Shown: positions 8,006 through 17,800 of the stretch, in pieces | How the letters are laid out: each line of letters opens with the position of its first letter | Position numbering within the stretch: the first letter of the stretch is position 1 | NCBI RefSeq assembly: GCF_030159995.1 | Contig: NZ_BSNM01000016.1 | Location: 186,001-250,000 of the forward strand | DNA: 64,000 nucleotides | Direction: 5' to 3' | DNA from: Litoribrevibacter albus | GTDB lineage: Bacteria; Pseudomonadota; Gammaproteobacteria; Pseudomonadales; Litoribrevibacteraceae | Program-made: the position numbers and the translations under genes | The notes under the pieces: model-generated | What the model was told of the DNA's origin: nothing | Databases searched by the model: none | What the model saw: the letters and a program-made list of their open reading frames with translations, nothing else

Positions 8006-9724
8006 CTAGAACAAGTAATAACGCTGAGCCAATGGCAGCTCTTCCGCAGGCTCACACTTCAACTCAACGCCATCGGCTTTCACCACATAGGTTTGCGGAT
8101 CAACTTCTACGGTCGGCTGATAATCGTTCAACACCATGTCCGACTTACGCACTGAACGGCAGTTCTGAACCGGCGTTAAGGTCTTCTCCAAACCAAGGTG
8201 AGATAAAGACTCTTTCTCAATCGCCGCTTTAGACACAAAGGTCAGACTGGTGGCCGACACCGCTTTGCCCAACGCACCAAACATCATGCGGTAATGCACC
8301 GGCTGAGGCGTAGGAATCGACGCATTCGGATCGCCCATTGGCGCAGCCGCAATCATTCCGCCTTTCATAATCAAAGAGGGTTTGGTGCCGAAGAACGCCG
8401 GTTTCCACAACACCAAGTCCGCCAGTTTACCCACTTCAATGGAACCCACATGCTCAGAAATACCATGAGTAATGGCCGGGTTGATGGTGTACTTGGCGAT
8501 GTAACGACGGGCACGGAAGTTATCGGCACCCGATACGGTAGTCGTCTCTGCTTCTTCCGGCAGCGCGCCACGTTGCACCTTCATTTTGTGCGCGGTCTGC
8601 CAGGTGCGAGTAATCACTTCACCGACACGGCCCATCGCTTGGGAATCCGAAGAGATCATGCTGAACGCGCCTAGATCATGAAGAATGTCTTCCGCCGCAA
8701 TGGTTTCACGACGAATACGGGAATCCGCAAAGGCCACGTCTTCAGGAATGTTTGGATCAAGGTGGTGACACACCATCAACATGTCCAAATGCTCGTCCAC
8801 CGTATTGATGGTGTAAGGACGGGTTGGATTGGTTGAAGAAGGCAAAACATTGGATTCACCACAGGCCTTGATGATGTCCGGCGCATGACCACCACCCGCA
8901 CCTTCGGTGTGGTAGGTGTGAATCACCCGGCCTTTCAACGCCGCTAAGGTGTCTTCCACAAACCCGGATTCATTCAGAGTATCGGTGTGAATCGCCACCT
9001 GAACGTCGAGCTCTTCCGCCACCGACAAACAACAGTCGATAGACGCAGGCGTCGTGCCCCAATCCTCATGCAGTTTTAAGCCAATGGCACCGGCTTCCAC
9101 CTGCTCTCTCAAGGCATCTGGCAAAGACGCATTGCCTTTCCCCAGGAAGCCAAAGTTCATCGGTAACTCGTCCACCGCTTGCAGCATTTTACCAATATGC
9201 CACGGCCCCGGCGTACAGGTAGTCGCATTGGTGCCTGTGGCTGGGCCGGTACCACCACCGATCATAGTGGTGATGCCCGACATCAAGGCTTCTTCCACCT
9301 GCTGTGGACAGATGAAATGAATGTGCGCGTCGATAGCACCAGCGGTAAGAATTTGACCTTCGCCCGCAATCACTTCAGTACCCGGCCCGACATTAATGGT
9401 CACACCCGGTTGAGTATCCGGGTTGCCTGCCTTACCAATGGCACAAATGCGACCATCGTTAATGGCAACGTCGGCTTTGATGATGCCGGTGACATCCAGA
9501 ATCAAGGCGTTGGTGATCACGGTATCCGGCACTTTGTCTGAGGTATCCTGACTCTGGCCCATGCCATCACGAATTACCTTACCGCCACCGAACTTCACTT
9601 CATCGCCATACACGGTGAAATCTTTCTCTGGCGAAATGAATAACTCGGTGTCGCCCAAACGGACTTTGTCACCGACGGTTGGGCCGTACATATCTACATA
9701 GGCTTTACGATCTATGGTTGTCAT
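8006..9724 (-). CDS. ureC: Urease alpha subunit UreC
   Basis: 572 residues, full length. The nickel-bridging lysine that becomes carbamylated is in [12 protein letters not shown] (near 220), nickel and substrate histidines are in [11 protein letters not shown] and HTDTLNESG, and the active-site flap is [20 protein letters not shown]. UreC hydrolyses urea to ammonia and carbamate in the cytoplasm at a dinuclear nickel centre. AGGA precedes the ATG. No key residue is missing. Confidence 0.98.
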   Translation of the reverse strand: MTTIDRKAYVDMYGPTVGDKVRLGDTELFISPEKDFTVYGDEVKFGGGKVIRDGMGQSQDTSDKVPDTVITNALILDVTGIIKADVAINDGRICAIGKAGNPDTQPGVTINVGPGTEVIAGEGQILTAGAIDAHIHFICPQQVEEALMSGITTMIGGGTGPATGTNATTCTPGPWHIGKMLQAVDELPMNFGFLGKGNASLPDALREQVEAGAIGLKLHEDWGTTPASIDCCLSVAEELDVQVAIHTDTLNESGFVEDTLAALKGRVIHTYHTEGAGGGHAPDIIKACGESNVLPSSTNPTRPYTINTVDEHLDMLMVCHHLDPNIPEDVAFADSRIRRETIAAEDILHDLGAFSMISSDSQAMGRVGEVITRTWQTAHKMKVQRGALPEEAETTTVSGADNFRARRYIAKYTINPAITHGISEHVGSIEVGKLADLVLWKPAFFGTKPSLIMKGGMIAAAPMGDPNASIPTPQPVHYRMMFGALGKAVSATSLTFVSKAAIEKESLSHLGLEKTLTPVQNCRSVRKSDMVLNDYQPTVEVDPQTYVVKADGVELKCEPAEELPLAQRYYLF

Positions 9725-9757
9725 TTTGTTCGTCCTATCCCTTATAACTTGCCCGAT

Positions 9758-10063
9758 TTATACCTTACCCATGACATCGCCACGGAAACCGTATACAGTT
9801 TTCGTCCCCGCATATTCCACCAGCTCAACCTCTCGGGTCTGGCCCGGCTCGAAACGCACCGCCGTGCCCGCAGGAATATTTAAGCGATAGCCTTTGGTCA
9901 CTTCGCGATCAAACTGCAGCGATAAGTTAGTTTCATAAAAGTGATAGTGAGAGCCCACCTGGATGGGACGGTCACCCGAATTCGACACTTGAACCGTCAC
10001 TGTCTTGCGCCCTACGTTTAAGGTAATGGGCTCATCAGCCACTATGTATTCGCCTGGAATCAT
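9758..10063 (-). CDS. ureB: Urease beta subunit UreB
   Basis: 101 residues, the usual size for a separate beta subunit. It opens with [13 protein letters not shown] and contains the conserved segments [12 protein letters not shown] and [16 protein letters not shown]. It forms the trimeric urease core with UreA and UreC. AAGGAG precedes the ATG, and it lies 12 bp downstream of ureA. Confidence 0.97.
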   Translation of the reverse strand: MIPGEYIVADEPITLNVGRKTVTVQVSNSGDRPIQVGSHYHFYETNLSLQFDREVTKGYRLNIPAGTAVRFEPGQTREVELVEYAGTKTVYGFRGDVMGKV

Positions 10064-10075
10064 AATGCGTGCTCC

Positions 10076-10378
10076 TTACGCAATGGGGTTATGAACGGTG
10101 ACTAACTTAGTGCCGTCCGGAAAGGTCGCTTCCACTTGCACTTCATGAAGCATGGCATCAATTCCGTCCATCACCTCGTCCCGGCTGATCACCTGACGAC
10201 CTTCATTCATGAGCTGGGCAACGGTCTTACCATCACGAGCGCCTTCCATAATGTACGCAGAGATAAGGGCGATACACTCCGGATAGTTCAATTTGACGCC
10301 TCGTTGTCTTCGCTTTTCTGCTAACTCGGCGGCTACAAAAATCAGTAACTTATCTTTTTCTCTGGGTGAGAGTTCCAT
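10076..10378 (-). CDS. ureA: Urease gamma subunit UreA
   Basis: 100 residues with the conserved opening [14 protein letters not shown] and segments [12 protein letters not shown] and [15 protein letters not shown]. It is the small structural subunit of urease, separate from UreB as in most proteobacteria. GAGGATG precedes the ATG. A 172-bp spacer separates it from ureD upstream; no strong promoter is evident there. Confidence 0.97.
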   Translation of the reverse strand: MELSPREKDKLLIFVAAELAEKRRQRGVKLNYPECIALISAYIMEGARDGKTVAQLMNEGRQVISRDEVMDGIDAMLHEVQVEATFPDGTKLVTVHNPIA

Positions 10379-10550
10379 AACATCCTCGTTGAGTGATCCA
10401 TAACCATGCAGCTACTACACACCAATCAACCACATATAGTGCAGCCCATGATTTGTTATTAATAAAAACTTCGTTTTTTGTGCGTTTAGTTTAATGCCTT
10501 TACATCAATTACTTAGCTGATCAAGTAATCAATAAACCTAAAAATTGAGA

Positions 10551-11450
10551 TCAGGTATTCCAAATTCTCGGCGGACATGCACCACGTTGGTTTACCTCTT
10601 CACGTACCCACGCCCAATATTGGGTAAACACTTTTTTAGCCGTTTCCGAACAAGCGCCAAGATAGCGCACGACGGTAATCCCCGGTTTCACAGTCACAGA
10701 CACCAAAGCGCCTTTGGCCATTTCCTGTAAGAAATCTCGTTGTTCTTCCGTTAATTCAGTTAAGGCATCACAGGTAATCATGAAGCTGCCAAACACCGGC
10801 TGACCGGCCAAACCAGCGCGCACGTTCATAATTCCGGAGTTAGCATCAATCAGGTTATTCTCGATATGGATCAGTTTGCCTTGGCGTTTAATAGATAAGA
10901 GCTGACGTACTGAGCCTCGTTCAAACCAATCTTCACTGCTCGGCCGCCCCATGCAGACGATATCCCAACCGACAAAGGTCCCATTCTGTTCAAGCTCTAC
11001 TTCAGTAACTAGCTCACCGTTCGCGCCATCAAAAACAATGGTTTCCTGCGGAAGCCACTCCATTACAGCCTCATCGGCAACGGTGAGATGCACCTTTTGA
11101 TACTGCTTACGGTCAGTAATGTTGTTGTAGATCTTCCCTGCGGAAGGCGTGGTGACCAAGGCCTGCGCTTTAGGCCCAAGATGAAAACCGATGGTGAGAT
11201 AATCCCCGGCTACCAAGCCACCCGGCGGGTGTAACAGATAAAGATGGGCACAGACATCGCCCTCTGGATAAAAAGGTCGTTGCACCCGTAATGGTCCAAA
11301 GCTGTCTGTTCGTCCCAGCCGTGTTTTTCCATCCAGATACACCAACTCCGCTTGATAGTTCGCCAACCAATGCAAACTAGGGTCAAGCTGGGAATCCGGT
11401 AATAGTGCAGCTGTCTTGAGTTGATCGTTCAAACGTCTTCCTTCAATCAT
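10551..11450 (-). CDS. ureD: Urease accessory protein UreD (UreH)
   Basis: 299 residues. Typical UreD segments are RVQRPFYPEGDVCAHLYLLHPPGGLVAGD (first part), TTPSAGKIYN and EWLPQETIVFDGA. UreD binds apo-urease first and recruits UreF and UreG for nickel insertion. It is the first gene of the operon. Its ATG has only a weak ribosome site. A sigma54 promoter at 11528-11543 lies 78 bp upstream, and most of the leader between them is a short tandem repeat. Confidence 0.95.
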   Translation of the reverse strand: MIEGRRLNDQLKTAALLPDSQLDPSLHWLANYQAELVYLDGKTRLGRTDSFGPLRVQRPFYPEGDVCAHLYLLHPPGGLVAGDYLTIGFHLGPKAQALVTTPSAGKIYNNITDRKQYQKVHLTVADEAVMEWLPQETIVFDGANGELVTEVELEQNGTFVGWDIVCMGRPSSEDWFERGSVRQLLSIKRQGKLIHIENNLIDANSGIMNVRAGLAGQPVFGSFMITCDALTELTEEQRDFLQEMAKGALVSVTVKPGITVVRYLGACSETAKKVFTQYWAWVREEVNQRGACPPRIWNT

Positions 11451-11464
11451 TCCGTTTCTAAACG

Positions 11465-11510
11465 TTATTCTTTAAAGCCTTATTCCTTGAATAACTTATT
11501 CTTTGAAACC
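11465..11510. repeat. Three imperfect 15-16-bp tandem repeats in the ureD leader
   Basis: TTATTCTTTAAAGCC, TTATTCCTTGAATAAC and TTATTCTTTGAAACC lie head to tail. They fill most of the predicted 65-nt ureD 5' leader. Confidence 0.7.
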
Positions 11511-11527
11511 TTACAGCCAAAACTCTC

Positions 11528-11543
11528 TGCAAAGTGTTTGCCA
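11528..11543 (-). promoter_or_regulatory. Sigma54 (RpoN) promoter of ureD
   Basis: On the minus strand TGGCAA-ACACT-TTGCA matches the -24/-12 consensus TGGCAC-N5-TTGCA except for one base, with exact GG/GC spacing. Transcription would begin near 11516. Confidence 0.85.
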
Positions 11544-11609
11544 GTTAAATACCTAACCAACAAGACAACTTTTAATAATACTTTAGTGCTAGGTTTTCTG
11601 CACTCTCTC

Positions 11610-11626
11610 TGCACTTGGCTTGTGCA
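11610..11626. promoter_or_regulatory. NtrC-like binding site 1
   Basis: TGCACTTGGCTTGTGCA fits the 17-bp NtrC pattern TGCACC-N5-GGTGCA at 10 of 12 specified positions. Its centre is about 100 bp upstream of the predicted ureD start, a normal enhancer distance. Confidence 0.7.
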
Positions 11627-11703
11627 AGTTAGCTTTAAATTCAATTAGATACAAAAGCAAGAAAGCCCAGCTTGACCCAATTTAGTGCCGATCAAATTTT
11701 ATT

Positions 11704-11720
11704 CGCACCACAAAGCAGCA
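11704..11720. promoter_or_regulatory. NtrC-like binding site 2
   Basis: CGCACCACAAAGCAGCA matches 9 of 12 specified NtrC positions with the right 17-bp length. Its centre is about 100 bp upstream of the predicted urtA start. It is weaker than site 1. Confidence 0.5.
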
Positions 11721-11785
11721 CTAACAAACCAAATAGACAACTTTTTCATTAGTCAAAGTCAGTCTCCATGCGCTTTTGCACAGTA

Positions 11786-11801
11786 TGGCACAGCCGTTGC
11801 A
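11786..11801 (+). promoter_or_regulatory. Sigma54 (RpoN) promoter of urtA
   Basis: TGGCAC-AGCCG-TTGCA is a perfect match to the -24/-12 consensus. Transcription would begin near 11813. Confidence 0.9.
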
Positions 11802-12045
11802 AAACCTGCCTCAGCTTTAGGGGACTTTTTACAAGCGCCCAAGACTCACAATCAAAAAGCTTAGGTTGGCTATCCAAAGAAAGGAAAACACCACCAAAGT
11901 AGAAAAGGACATTCAGAGGCAACCCATATTATTTCAGCCCGTCCCTTTCATCGCTTTGTTTCCCTTTGGTTTAGCCCAACCTGTTTGGCTCAGGCCCAAG
12001 CTTTAACGACTAGAAATCGAATTAAAACCATAACAAGGAATCACG
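11802..12045 (+). other. Long untranslated leader of urtA
   Basis: About 230 nt separate the sigma54 promoter from the urtA ATG. No open frame and no recognisable riboswitch is seen. The unusual length leaves room for post-transcriptional control or for a second promoter. Confidence 0.4.
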
Positions 12046-13344
12046 ATGAAAAGCATAAAAAGACTCACACAATTCTCTGCTCTGGCGTTGTCGGTATCAT
12101 TTGGCTCTGCTGTGATGGCGGCTGATGACACCATCAAAGTGGGTGTATTGCACTCGCTTTCGGGCACCATGGCGATCTCTGAAACCACGTTGAAAGACAC
12201 CGTATTGATGATGATCGAAGAGCAGAACAAAGCTGGCGGTCTTCTTGGTAAGAAACTGGAGCCTGTGGTTGTAGACCCGGCTTCGAACTGGCCTTTATTT
12301 GCAGAGAAAGGTCGCGAGCTGCTTTCAAAAGAAAAAGTAGACGTAATCTTCGGTTGCTGGACATCGGTATCTCGTAAGTCAGTGCTTCCAGTCGTTGAAG
12401 AGCTGAACGGTTTGATGTTCTACCCGGTTCAGTACGAAGGTGAAGAATCCTCGAAGAACGTGTTCTACACAGGGGCTGCGCCAAACCAACAGGCGATTCC
12501 AGCGGTTGATTACCTAATGAGCGAAGAAGGTGGCAGCGTTGAGCGATTCGTTCTTGCAGGCACAGACTACGTTTACCCTCGAACCACAAACAAGATTCTT
12601 GAAGCCTATCTGAAAGCCAAAGGCGTGGCTGAAAAAGACATCATGATCAACTACACGCCGTTCGGCCAATCTGACTGGCAAACCATCGTAAGCGACATCA
12701 AAAAGTTCGGTGCTGCTGGCAAGAAAACGGCAGTAATCTCAACCATTAACGGTGATGCAAACGTACCTTTCTACAAAGAATTGGGTAACCAAGGCGTATC
12801 AGCTGAAGACATTCCGGTGATTGCGTTCTCGGTAGGTGAAGAAGAACTGTCTGGTATCGACACCAGCCCATTGGTTGGTCACCTGGCGGCTTGGAACTAC
12901 TTCCAAAGTGCTGAAAGCGAAGCCAACGAAGAGTTCATCGAGAAGTGGAAGAAACACGTCGGCAATGCTGAGCGCGTAACCAATGACCCAATGGAAGCCA
13001 CGTACATCGGCTTCAAAATGTGGGCAAAAGCGGTTGAAATTGCAGGTACAGAAGACGTGGACGCAGTGCGCGAAGCCATGTACGGCATCACAGTACCTAA
13101 CCTGACCGGCGGCACAGCCGTAATGAACACCAACCACCACCTTACCAAACCGGTATTGATCGGTGAAATCCAGGACGACGGTCAATTTGAAATCGTTTGG
13201 CAAACCAAGAAAGGCGTGATCGGTGATGCCTGGACTGACCACTTGCCAAGCAGTGCCAAGGTGGTTGCAGATTGGACCGCTCCAATCAACTGTGGTAACT
13301 ACAACATCGAAACCAGCGTATGTTCTGGTCAGAACTACGAATAA
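12046..13344 (+). CDS. urtA: Urea ABC transporter substrate-binding protein UrtA
   Basis: 432 residues with a Sec signal peptide cut near VMAADDT (about 25-28), followed by a type 1 (Leu/Ile/Val-like) periplasmic binding domain. The segments KVGVLHSLSGTMAISE, IFGCWTSVSRKSVLPV and NGLMFYPVQYEGEE are typical of UrtA. It captures urea in the periplasm for UrtBCDE. It is the first gene of a five-gene operon divergent from ureD, under a consensus sigma54 promoter. Confidence 0.97.
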   Translation: MKSIKRLTQFSALALSVSFGSAVMAADDTIKVGVLHSLSGTMAISETTLKDTVLMMIEEQNKAGGLLGKKLEPVVVDPASNWPLFAEKGRELLSKEKVDVIFGCWTSVSRKSVLPVVEELNGLMFYPVQYEGEESSKNVFYTGAAPNQQAIPAVDYLMSEEGGSVERFVLAGTDYVYPRTTNKILEAYLKAKGVAEKDIMINYTPFGQSDWQTIVSDIKKFGAAGKKTAVISTINGDANVPFYKELGNQGVSAEDIPVIAFSVGEEELSGIDTSPLVGHLAAWNYFQSAESEANEEFIEKWKKHVGNAERVTNDPMEATYIGFKMWAKAVEIAGTEDVDAVREAMYGITVPNLTGGTAVMNTNHHLTKPVLIGEIQDDGQFEIVWQTKKGVIGDAWTDHLPSSAKVVADWTAPINCGNYNIETSVCSGQNYE

Positions 13345-13362
13345 TCGATCGTTAATCACTTT

Positions 13363-13399
13363 GATGATTCAGGCCGAAACGGACTTGGCCTGAATCATC
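13363..13399 (+). terminator. Hairpin between urtA and urtB, probable partial terminator
   Basis: A perfect 13-bp stem GATGATTCAGGCC / GGCCTGAATCATC with an 11-nt loop. Only CTTAAAA follows, so full termination is unlikely. Such hairpins after a binding-protein gene usually keep its mRNA level above that of the permease genes. Confidence 0.65.
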
Positions 13400-13498
13400 C
13401 TTAAAAGCATTCCCTCTGAACTCTTAATATACCCATTCCTTGGGTAGGGGTATTTTTGGTTCTGAGATCATGAATTGAACGAATCTTTGGAATACATC

Positions 13499-15103
13499 AT
13501 GACCAGGTTCAAACTCATTTTCGCGTTGTTCACATCGCTTCTCCTGGCAAGCATAAGCTACGGCTCGCCCACATCCTTACAATCTCAATTTGAAGGGCTT
13601 AAATCTAAAAAAGCCAACGACCGTATTGAAGCGGTTCAAGCCATTGCCTCCACCGGAGACGCACAAGCTTCAACCGTGCTGAACCAAATGTTGGACGGCA
13701 AACTTTATTACGTTAAAGCCACTGGCCAATTTGTTTACATTGAAAAAGGCGAAGGTAAGCAATACACCGCCTACAGTGCTCTAACGAATGAAATCATTGG
13801 CGATTTCAAGAAAAGCAAACTTCAAAAAATCAAAGTAAATAACAAGATTCGTGGTGAAATTCGAAACGCACTTGCTGGCTTACAACTGAATGCCAAAGAT
13901 GAAGACACTCGGCTGACTGCCGTTCGCAATCTCAGAGATGCGTTAGAAAGCGAGTTATTACCAACACTTACAGCAAAGCTGGACACAGAAACCTCTCCCG
14001 ATGTGTTAGAAGCAATTACCACGACCATTGCTGCCATTCAACTCAAACACGGTGACTTATCAACACAAACCTCCGCTGCTAAACAACTGGAAAGCAGTGA
14101 CGATCCTAAAGTACTCGTTTTACTTAACCAAACTAAAACCAGTGCCAAGGATAAAACCTTAATCGCCACTATCGACAAATCCATTGAAGCCATTGAATCC
14201 CGGCAAGAGTTATATGGCGTGGCGGAGAACCTGTTCTTCGGTTTGAGCCTTGGTTCGGTATTGCTGCTAGCAGCGATTGGTTTAGCCATTACTTTCGGTG
14301 TAATGGGTGTAATCAACATGGCTCATGGCGAAATGATGATGCTTGGCGCCTATACCACCTTCGGCATTCAGTGGTTGTTTCCAAACCTCATCGATTACTC
14401 CTTATTCATCGCCATTCCAGCTGCCTTTTTGGTATCGGGTTTGGTGGGCATTCTGATCGAGCGCACGGTGATTCGTCACCTGTACGGTCGTCCATTGGAA
14501 ACCCTGTTAGCCACCTTCGGTATTAGTTTAATTCTGCAACAAGCCATTCGTACCTTGGTGTCTCCACTCAACCAAAGTGTTGAAAACCCAAGTTGGATGA
14601 GTGGCTCGCTGGAAATCACTGAATCCTTCGCGCTGACCTACAACCGCCTCTACATCATCATCTTCAGTGTGATCATCTTCTTTGCTCTGATGATGCTATT
14701 GAAGAAGAGCTTATTCGGTCTGCAAATGCGCGCAGTAACTCAAAACCGCGCGATGGCGAACTCCATGGGTATCCGTTCGAGCTGGGTTGATGCATTAACC
14801 TTCGGTTTAGGTTCGGGCGTAGCCGGTATCGCCGGTGTGGCGCTGTCTCAAATCACCAACGTAGGGCCAAACCTGGGTCAGAACTACATCATTGATTCCT
14901 TCATGGTCGTGGTGTTCGGTGGTGTGGGTAACCTGTGGGGCACCTTGGTTGCGGCCATGGGCTTGGGCGTGGTCAACAAACTGATCGAGCCTTGGGCCGG
15001 AGCCGTGATCGCTAAGATCATCGTATTGGTATTCATCATTCTATTCATTCAGCGTCGCCCGCGTGGTCTGTTCGCGCTGAAAGGCCGAGCAGTGGAGGGT
15101 TAA
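13499..15103 (+). CDS. urtB: Urea ABC transporter permease UrtB, long form
   Basis: 534 residues from the ATG at 13499, with signal peptide MTRFKLIFALFTSLLLASISYG; a TTG 24 bases upstream is less likely. Residues about 25-235 form an extracytoplasmic helical extension with HEAT-like features (NDRIEAVQAIASTGDAQA, TRLTAVRNLRDAL). The C-terminal half is a LivH-type permease with many membrane helices (GVINMAHGEMMMLGAY is diagnostic). The extension is known in proteobacterial UrtB, but its role is unclear. It pairs with UrtC to form the inner-membrane channel. Confidence 0.93.
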   Translation: MTRFKLIFALFTSLLLASISYGSPTSLQSQFEGLKSKKANDRIEAVQAIASTGDAQASTVLNQMLDGKLYYVKATGQFVYIEKGEGKQYTAYSALTNEIIGDFKKSKLQKIKVNNKIRGEIRNALAGLQLNAKDEDTRLTAVRNLRDALESELLPTLTAKLDTETSPDVLEAITTTIAAIQLKHGDLSTQTSAAKQLESSDDPKVLVLLNQTKTSAKDKTLIATIDKSIEAIESRQELYGVAENLFFGLSLGSVLLLAAIGLAITFGVMGVINMAHGEMMMLGAYTTFGIQWLFPNLIDYSLFIAIPAAFLVSGLVGILIERTVIRHLYGRPLETLLATFGISLILQQAIRTLVSPLNQSVENPSWMSGSLEITESFALTYNRLYIIIFSVIIFFALMMLLKKSLFGLQMRAVTQNRAMANSMGIRSSWVDALTFGLGSGVAGIAGVALSQITNVGPNLGQNYIIDSFMVVVFGGVGNLWGTLVAAMGLGVVNKLIEPWAGAVIAKIIVLVFIILFIQRRPRGLFALKGRAVEG

Positions 15104-15106
15104 GCA

Positions 15107-16327
15107 ATGAATAAAGATTCCTTCTTAATGAAAGGCTCGTTCCTTTCAAAAGACTCTTTCCTTTTAAAAGACAAAGCAGGCCTAAGAATGCTCTCCATTC
15201 TGGGCGCCGCCTTAGTCATCATTACCTTCTTAAACCAAGCAGTACCGGAGGGTAACCCGCTGCACATGAGCACCTACACGGTGACACTGTTTGGTAAGTA
15301 CTTGTGTTATGCCCTGCTCGCTTTAGCCGTGGATTTGATCTGGGGCTATTGCGGAATTCTGTCACTCGGCCACGGTGCCTTCTTCGCACTGGGCGGTTAC
15401 GCCATGGGCATGTATTTAATGCGTCAGATTGGTGATCGCGGTGTGTATGGTAATGCCGAACTGCCGGACTTCATGGTGTTTCTGAATTGGCAGGAACTGC
15501 CTTGGTACTGGCAAGGCTTCGATATGTTCTGGTTCGCCATGTTGTGGGTATTGCTGGCACCCGGGATTCTCGCCTTTGTGTTCGGTTGGCTGGCCTTCCG
15601 CTCTCGTGTAACGGGCGTATATCTGTCGATCATCACCCAAGCCTTAACCTATGCCTTAATGCTGGCCTTCTTCCAGAACGACATGGGCTTTGGTGGCAAC
15701 AACGGCTTGACCGACTTTAAAGACATCCTTGGCTTTGATCTGCAATCCGACCAGACCCGTATTGGCCTCTTCCTCTGCTCCGGCATCGCCTTGGCTTTGG
15801 GTTATATCCTGTGTCGTTGGATCGTTTCGTCTCGCTTGGGTCGTGTATTAGTGGCGGTGCGTGACACCGAAAGTCGAACGCGCTTCCTGGGCTATCGTGT
15901 TGAACATTACAAACTGGTGGTATTCGTATTATCCGCCATGTTGGCCGGTATCGCTGGAGCCTTGTATGTACCACAAGTGGGCATTATCAATCCGGGCGAA
16001 TTCTCTCCGATCAACTCCATTGAATTGGTGATCTGGGTGGCGATGGGCGGTCGAGGCACGCTGTACGGTGCAATCATCGGAGCCATCTTAGTGAACTACG
16101 CCAAGACCTGGTTTACCGGTGTATTACCGGATGCCTGGTTGTTCATGCTCGGCGCATTGTTCGTGGTAACGACGCTGTATCTTCCGAAAGGCATCGCCGG
16201 TTTGTATACACAGATCAAGCAACGTCAGGCGGAGAAAAAAGCAATGTCCGGCAGTGGTTCAGCATCCGAACAGGACACCACCAGCAAGCCTGCAACACAA
16301 ACCACCGAATTAGTTGAGGAGGTGTAA
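15107..16327 (+). CDS. urtC: Urea ABC transporter permease UrtC
   Basis: 406 residues, LivM type, with several membrane segments and the conserved loops GYCGILSLGHGAFFALGGY and MGGRGTLYGAIIGA. The first 20 residues are an unusual tandem repeat (KDSFLM / KGSFLS / KDSFLL) before the first membrane helix. The start is well supported by GGAGG 8 bases upstream, so the repeat appears to be translated. It lies 3 bp after urtB, and its last codons contain the urtD ribosome site. Confidence 0.95.
   Translation: MNKDSFLMKGSFLSKDSFLLKDKAGLRMLSILGAALVIITFLNQAVPEGNPLHMSTYTVTLFGKYLCYALLALAVDLIWGYCGILSLGHGAFFALGGYAMGMYLMRQIGDRGVYGNAELPDFMVFLNWQELPWYWQGFDMFWFAMLWVLLAPGILAFVFGWLAFRSRVTGVYLSIITQALTYALMLAFFQNDMGFGGNNGLTDFKDILGFDLQSDQTRIGLFLCSGIALALGYILCRWIVSSRLGRVLVAVRDTESRTRFLGYRVEHYKLVVFVLSAMLAGIAGALYVPQVGIINPGEFSPINSIELVIWVAMGGRGTLYGAIIGAILVNYAKTWFTGVLPDAWLFMLGALFVVTTLYLPKGIAGLYTQIKQRQAEKKAMSGSGSASEQDTTSKPATQTTELVEEV
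15113..15166 (+). repeat. Three 18-bp tandem repeats at the 5' end of urtC
   Basis: Three in-frame units of 18 bp, each starting AAAG and encoding K-(D/G)-S-F-L-x. They form a repeated N-terminal tail absent from ordinary LivM-like permeases. Confidence 0.75.
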
Positions 16328-16328
16328 C

Positions 16329-17087
16329 ATGGTCGATAAACATATTCCTAACGACACCATCCTCTATCTTAACGGAGTGAGTGTCAGCTTCGATGGATTT
16401 AAAGCCATCAATGGTTTGTCCATCGTGCTGAAAGAAGGTGAATTACGCGCCATCATCGGCCCCAACGGGGCGGGCAAAAGTACCATGATGGACATCATCA
16501 CCGGCAAAACCCGCCCGGACGTGGGCGACGTGTATTTCAAACAAGAAATTGACCTGACCAAGCACGACGAAGCTGACATCGCCAATTTAGGCATTGGTCG
16601 TAAATTCCAAAAGCCGTCGGTGATTGAAACGCTCAGCGTTTGGGAAAACCTCGAACTGGCTTTGGCAGGTAACCGCACCCCTTGGCAAAGCCTGGTCTTC
16701 AAATTAACCAACAAAGACAAAGATCGCTTAGATGAGATGGCCAACTACATCAATCTCGGCGATCAAAAGAATACCCTGGCGGGGGACATCTCCCACGGGC
16801 AAAAGCAGTGGTTAGAAATCGGAATGCTATTACTGCAAGAGCCCGAAGTACTCTTGGTGGATGAACCCGCTGCGGGTATGACCGACGAAGAAACCTTCAA
16901 AACCGCAGACCTGTTACGGGATGTGGCGAAGAGCCGCTCGGTCATCGTGGTTGAGCATGACATGGAATTCGTGAAGGCACTGGACTGTAAAGTTACCGTG
17001 CTGCACGAAGGCTCCGTGCTATCGGAAGGGCCGCTTGATGTGGTTCAGCAGGATGAACAGGTTATTGAAGTATATTTAGGGAGATAA
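16329..17087 (+). CDS. urtD: Urea ABC transporter ATP-binding protein UrtD
   Basis: 252 residues from the ATG at 16329, which follows a strong GAGGAGG site lying inside the end of urtC. Walker A is GPNGAGKST, the signature is SHGQKQW, and Walker B is LLVDEPAAGM with switch histidine VVEHDMEF. It is LivG-type, and with UrtE it powers urea import. It overlaps no gene and starts 1 bp after urtC stops, so translation is coupled. Confidence 0.95.
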   Translation: MVDKHIPNDTILYLNGVSVSFDGFKAINGLSIVLKEGELRAIIGPNGAGKSTMMDIITGKTRPDVGDVYFKQEIDLTKHDEADIANLGIGRKFQKPSVIETLSVWENLELALAGNRTPWQSLVFKLTNKDKDRLDEMANYINLGDQKNTLAGDISHGQKQWLEIGMLLLQEPEVLLVDEPAAGMTDEETFKTADLLRDVAKSRSVIVVEHDMEFVKALDCKVTVLHEGSVLSEGPLDVVQQDEQVIEVYLGR

Positions 17088-17091
17088 CAGC

Positions 17092-17787
17092 ATGCTCACA
17101 GTAGATAACATCGACATCTTTTACGGCGCCAGCCAGGCGCTTAAGAAAGTCTCCCTGACCGCTGAAACCGGTAAAGTCACCACGGTACTTGGCCGCAACG
17201 GTGTGGGCAAAACTACGCTGTTGAAATCCATCACCGGTCACTTATCACCTCAATCCGGCGATATCAGCTGGGATGGAAAACAACTCAACAAACTGGGCGC
17301 GACTGATCGTGCTCACATGGGCATTGCGTCGGTTCCACAAGGCCGAGAGATCTTCCCGCAACTGACCATTCTGGAAAACCTGCAAACCGGCTTTGCCTGC
17401 TTGCCGCGCTCAGAACGACACATTCCTGATCATATCTTTGAACTCTTCCCTGTGCTCAAAGACATGCTCAAACGCCGTGGCGGTGACCTCTCCGGCGGTC
17501 AGCAACAACAACTCGCCATCGCACGGGCATTGATCACCCGCCCTAAACTTTTAGTCTTGGACGAACCCACCGAAGGCATTCAACCCTCGATCATCAAGGA
17601 CATTCAACGCGTGATCGCCATGCTGCGTGACCAAGGCGAAATGGCCATCGTATTGGTGGAACAGTACTTGGACTTCGCCAAAGAACTGGCCGATGATTAT
17701 CTGGTGATGGACCGTGGTGAAGTGGTGTTGTCCGGCAAAGGCGAAGACATGAACGAAGAAGAAGTTCGCTCGTTTATGATGGTTTAG
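17092..17787 (+). CDS. urtE: Urea ABC transporter ATP-binding protein UrtE
   Basis: 231 residues of LivF type. It has Walker A GRNGVGKTT, signature LSGGQQQQ, Walker B LLVLDEPTEGIQPS, and IVLVEQYLDFA. It is the second ATPase of the urea importer and the last gene of the operon, ending just before an intrinsic terminator. GGGAGATAACAGC precedes the ATG. Confidence 0.95.
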   Translation: MLTVDNIDIFYGASQALKKVSLTAETGKVTTVLGRNGVGKTTLLKSITGHLSPQSGDISWDGKQLNKLGATDRAHMGIASVPQGREIFPQLTILENLQTGFACLPRSERHIPDHIFELFPVLKDMLKRRGGDLSGGQQQQLAIARALITRPKLLVLDEPTEGIQPSIIKDIQRVIAMLRDQGEMAIVLVEQYLDFAKELADDYLVMDRGEVVLSGKGEDMNEEEVRSFMMV

Positions 17788-17800
17788 GGGTTGTTTAAGA

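Noticed and set aside
12134-13359. Long minus-strand frames (151 and 186 codons) opposite urtA
   Set aside because: urtA is a certain gene in the other strand with full family similarity; the antisense frames have no recognisable domain and reflect its codon bias.
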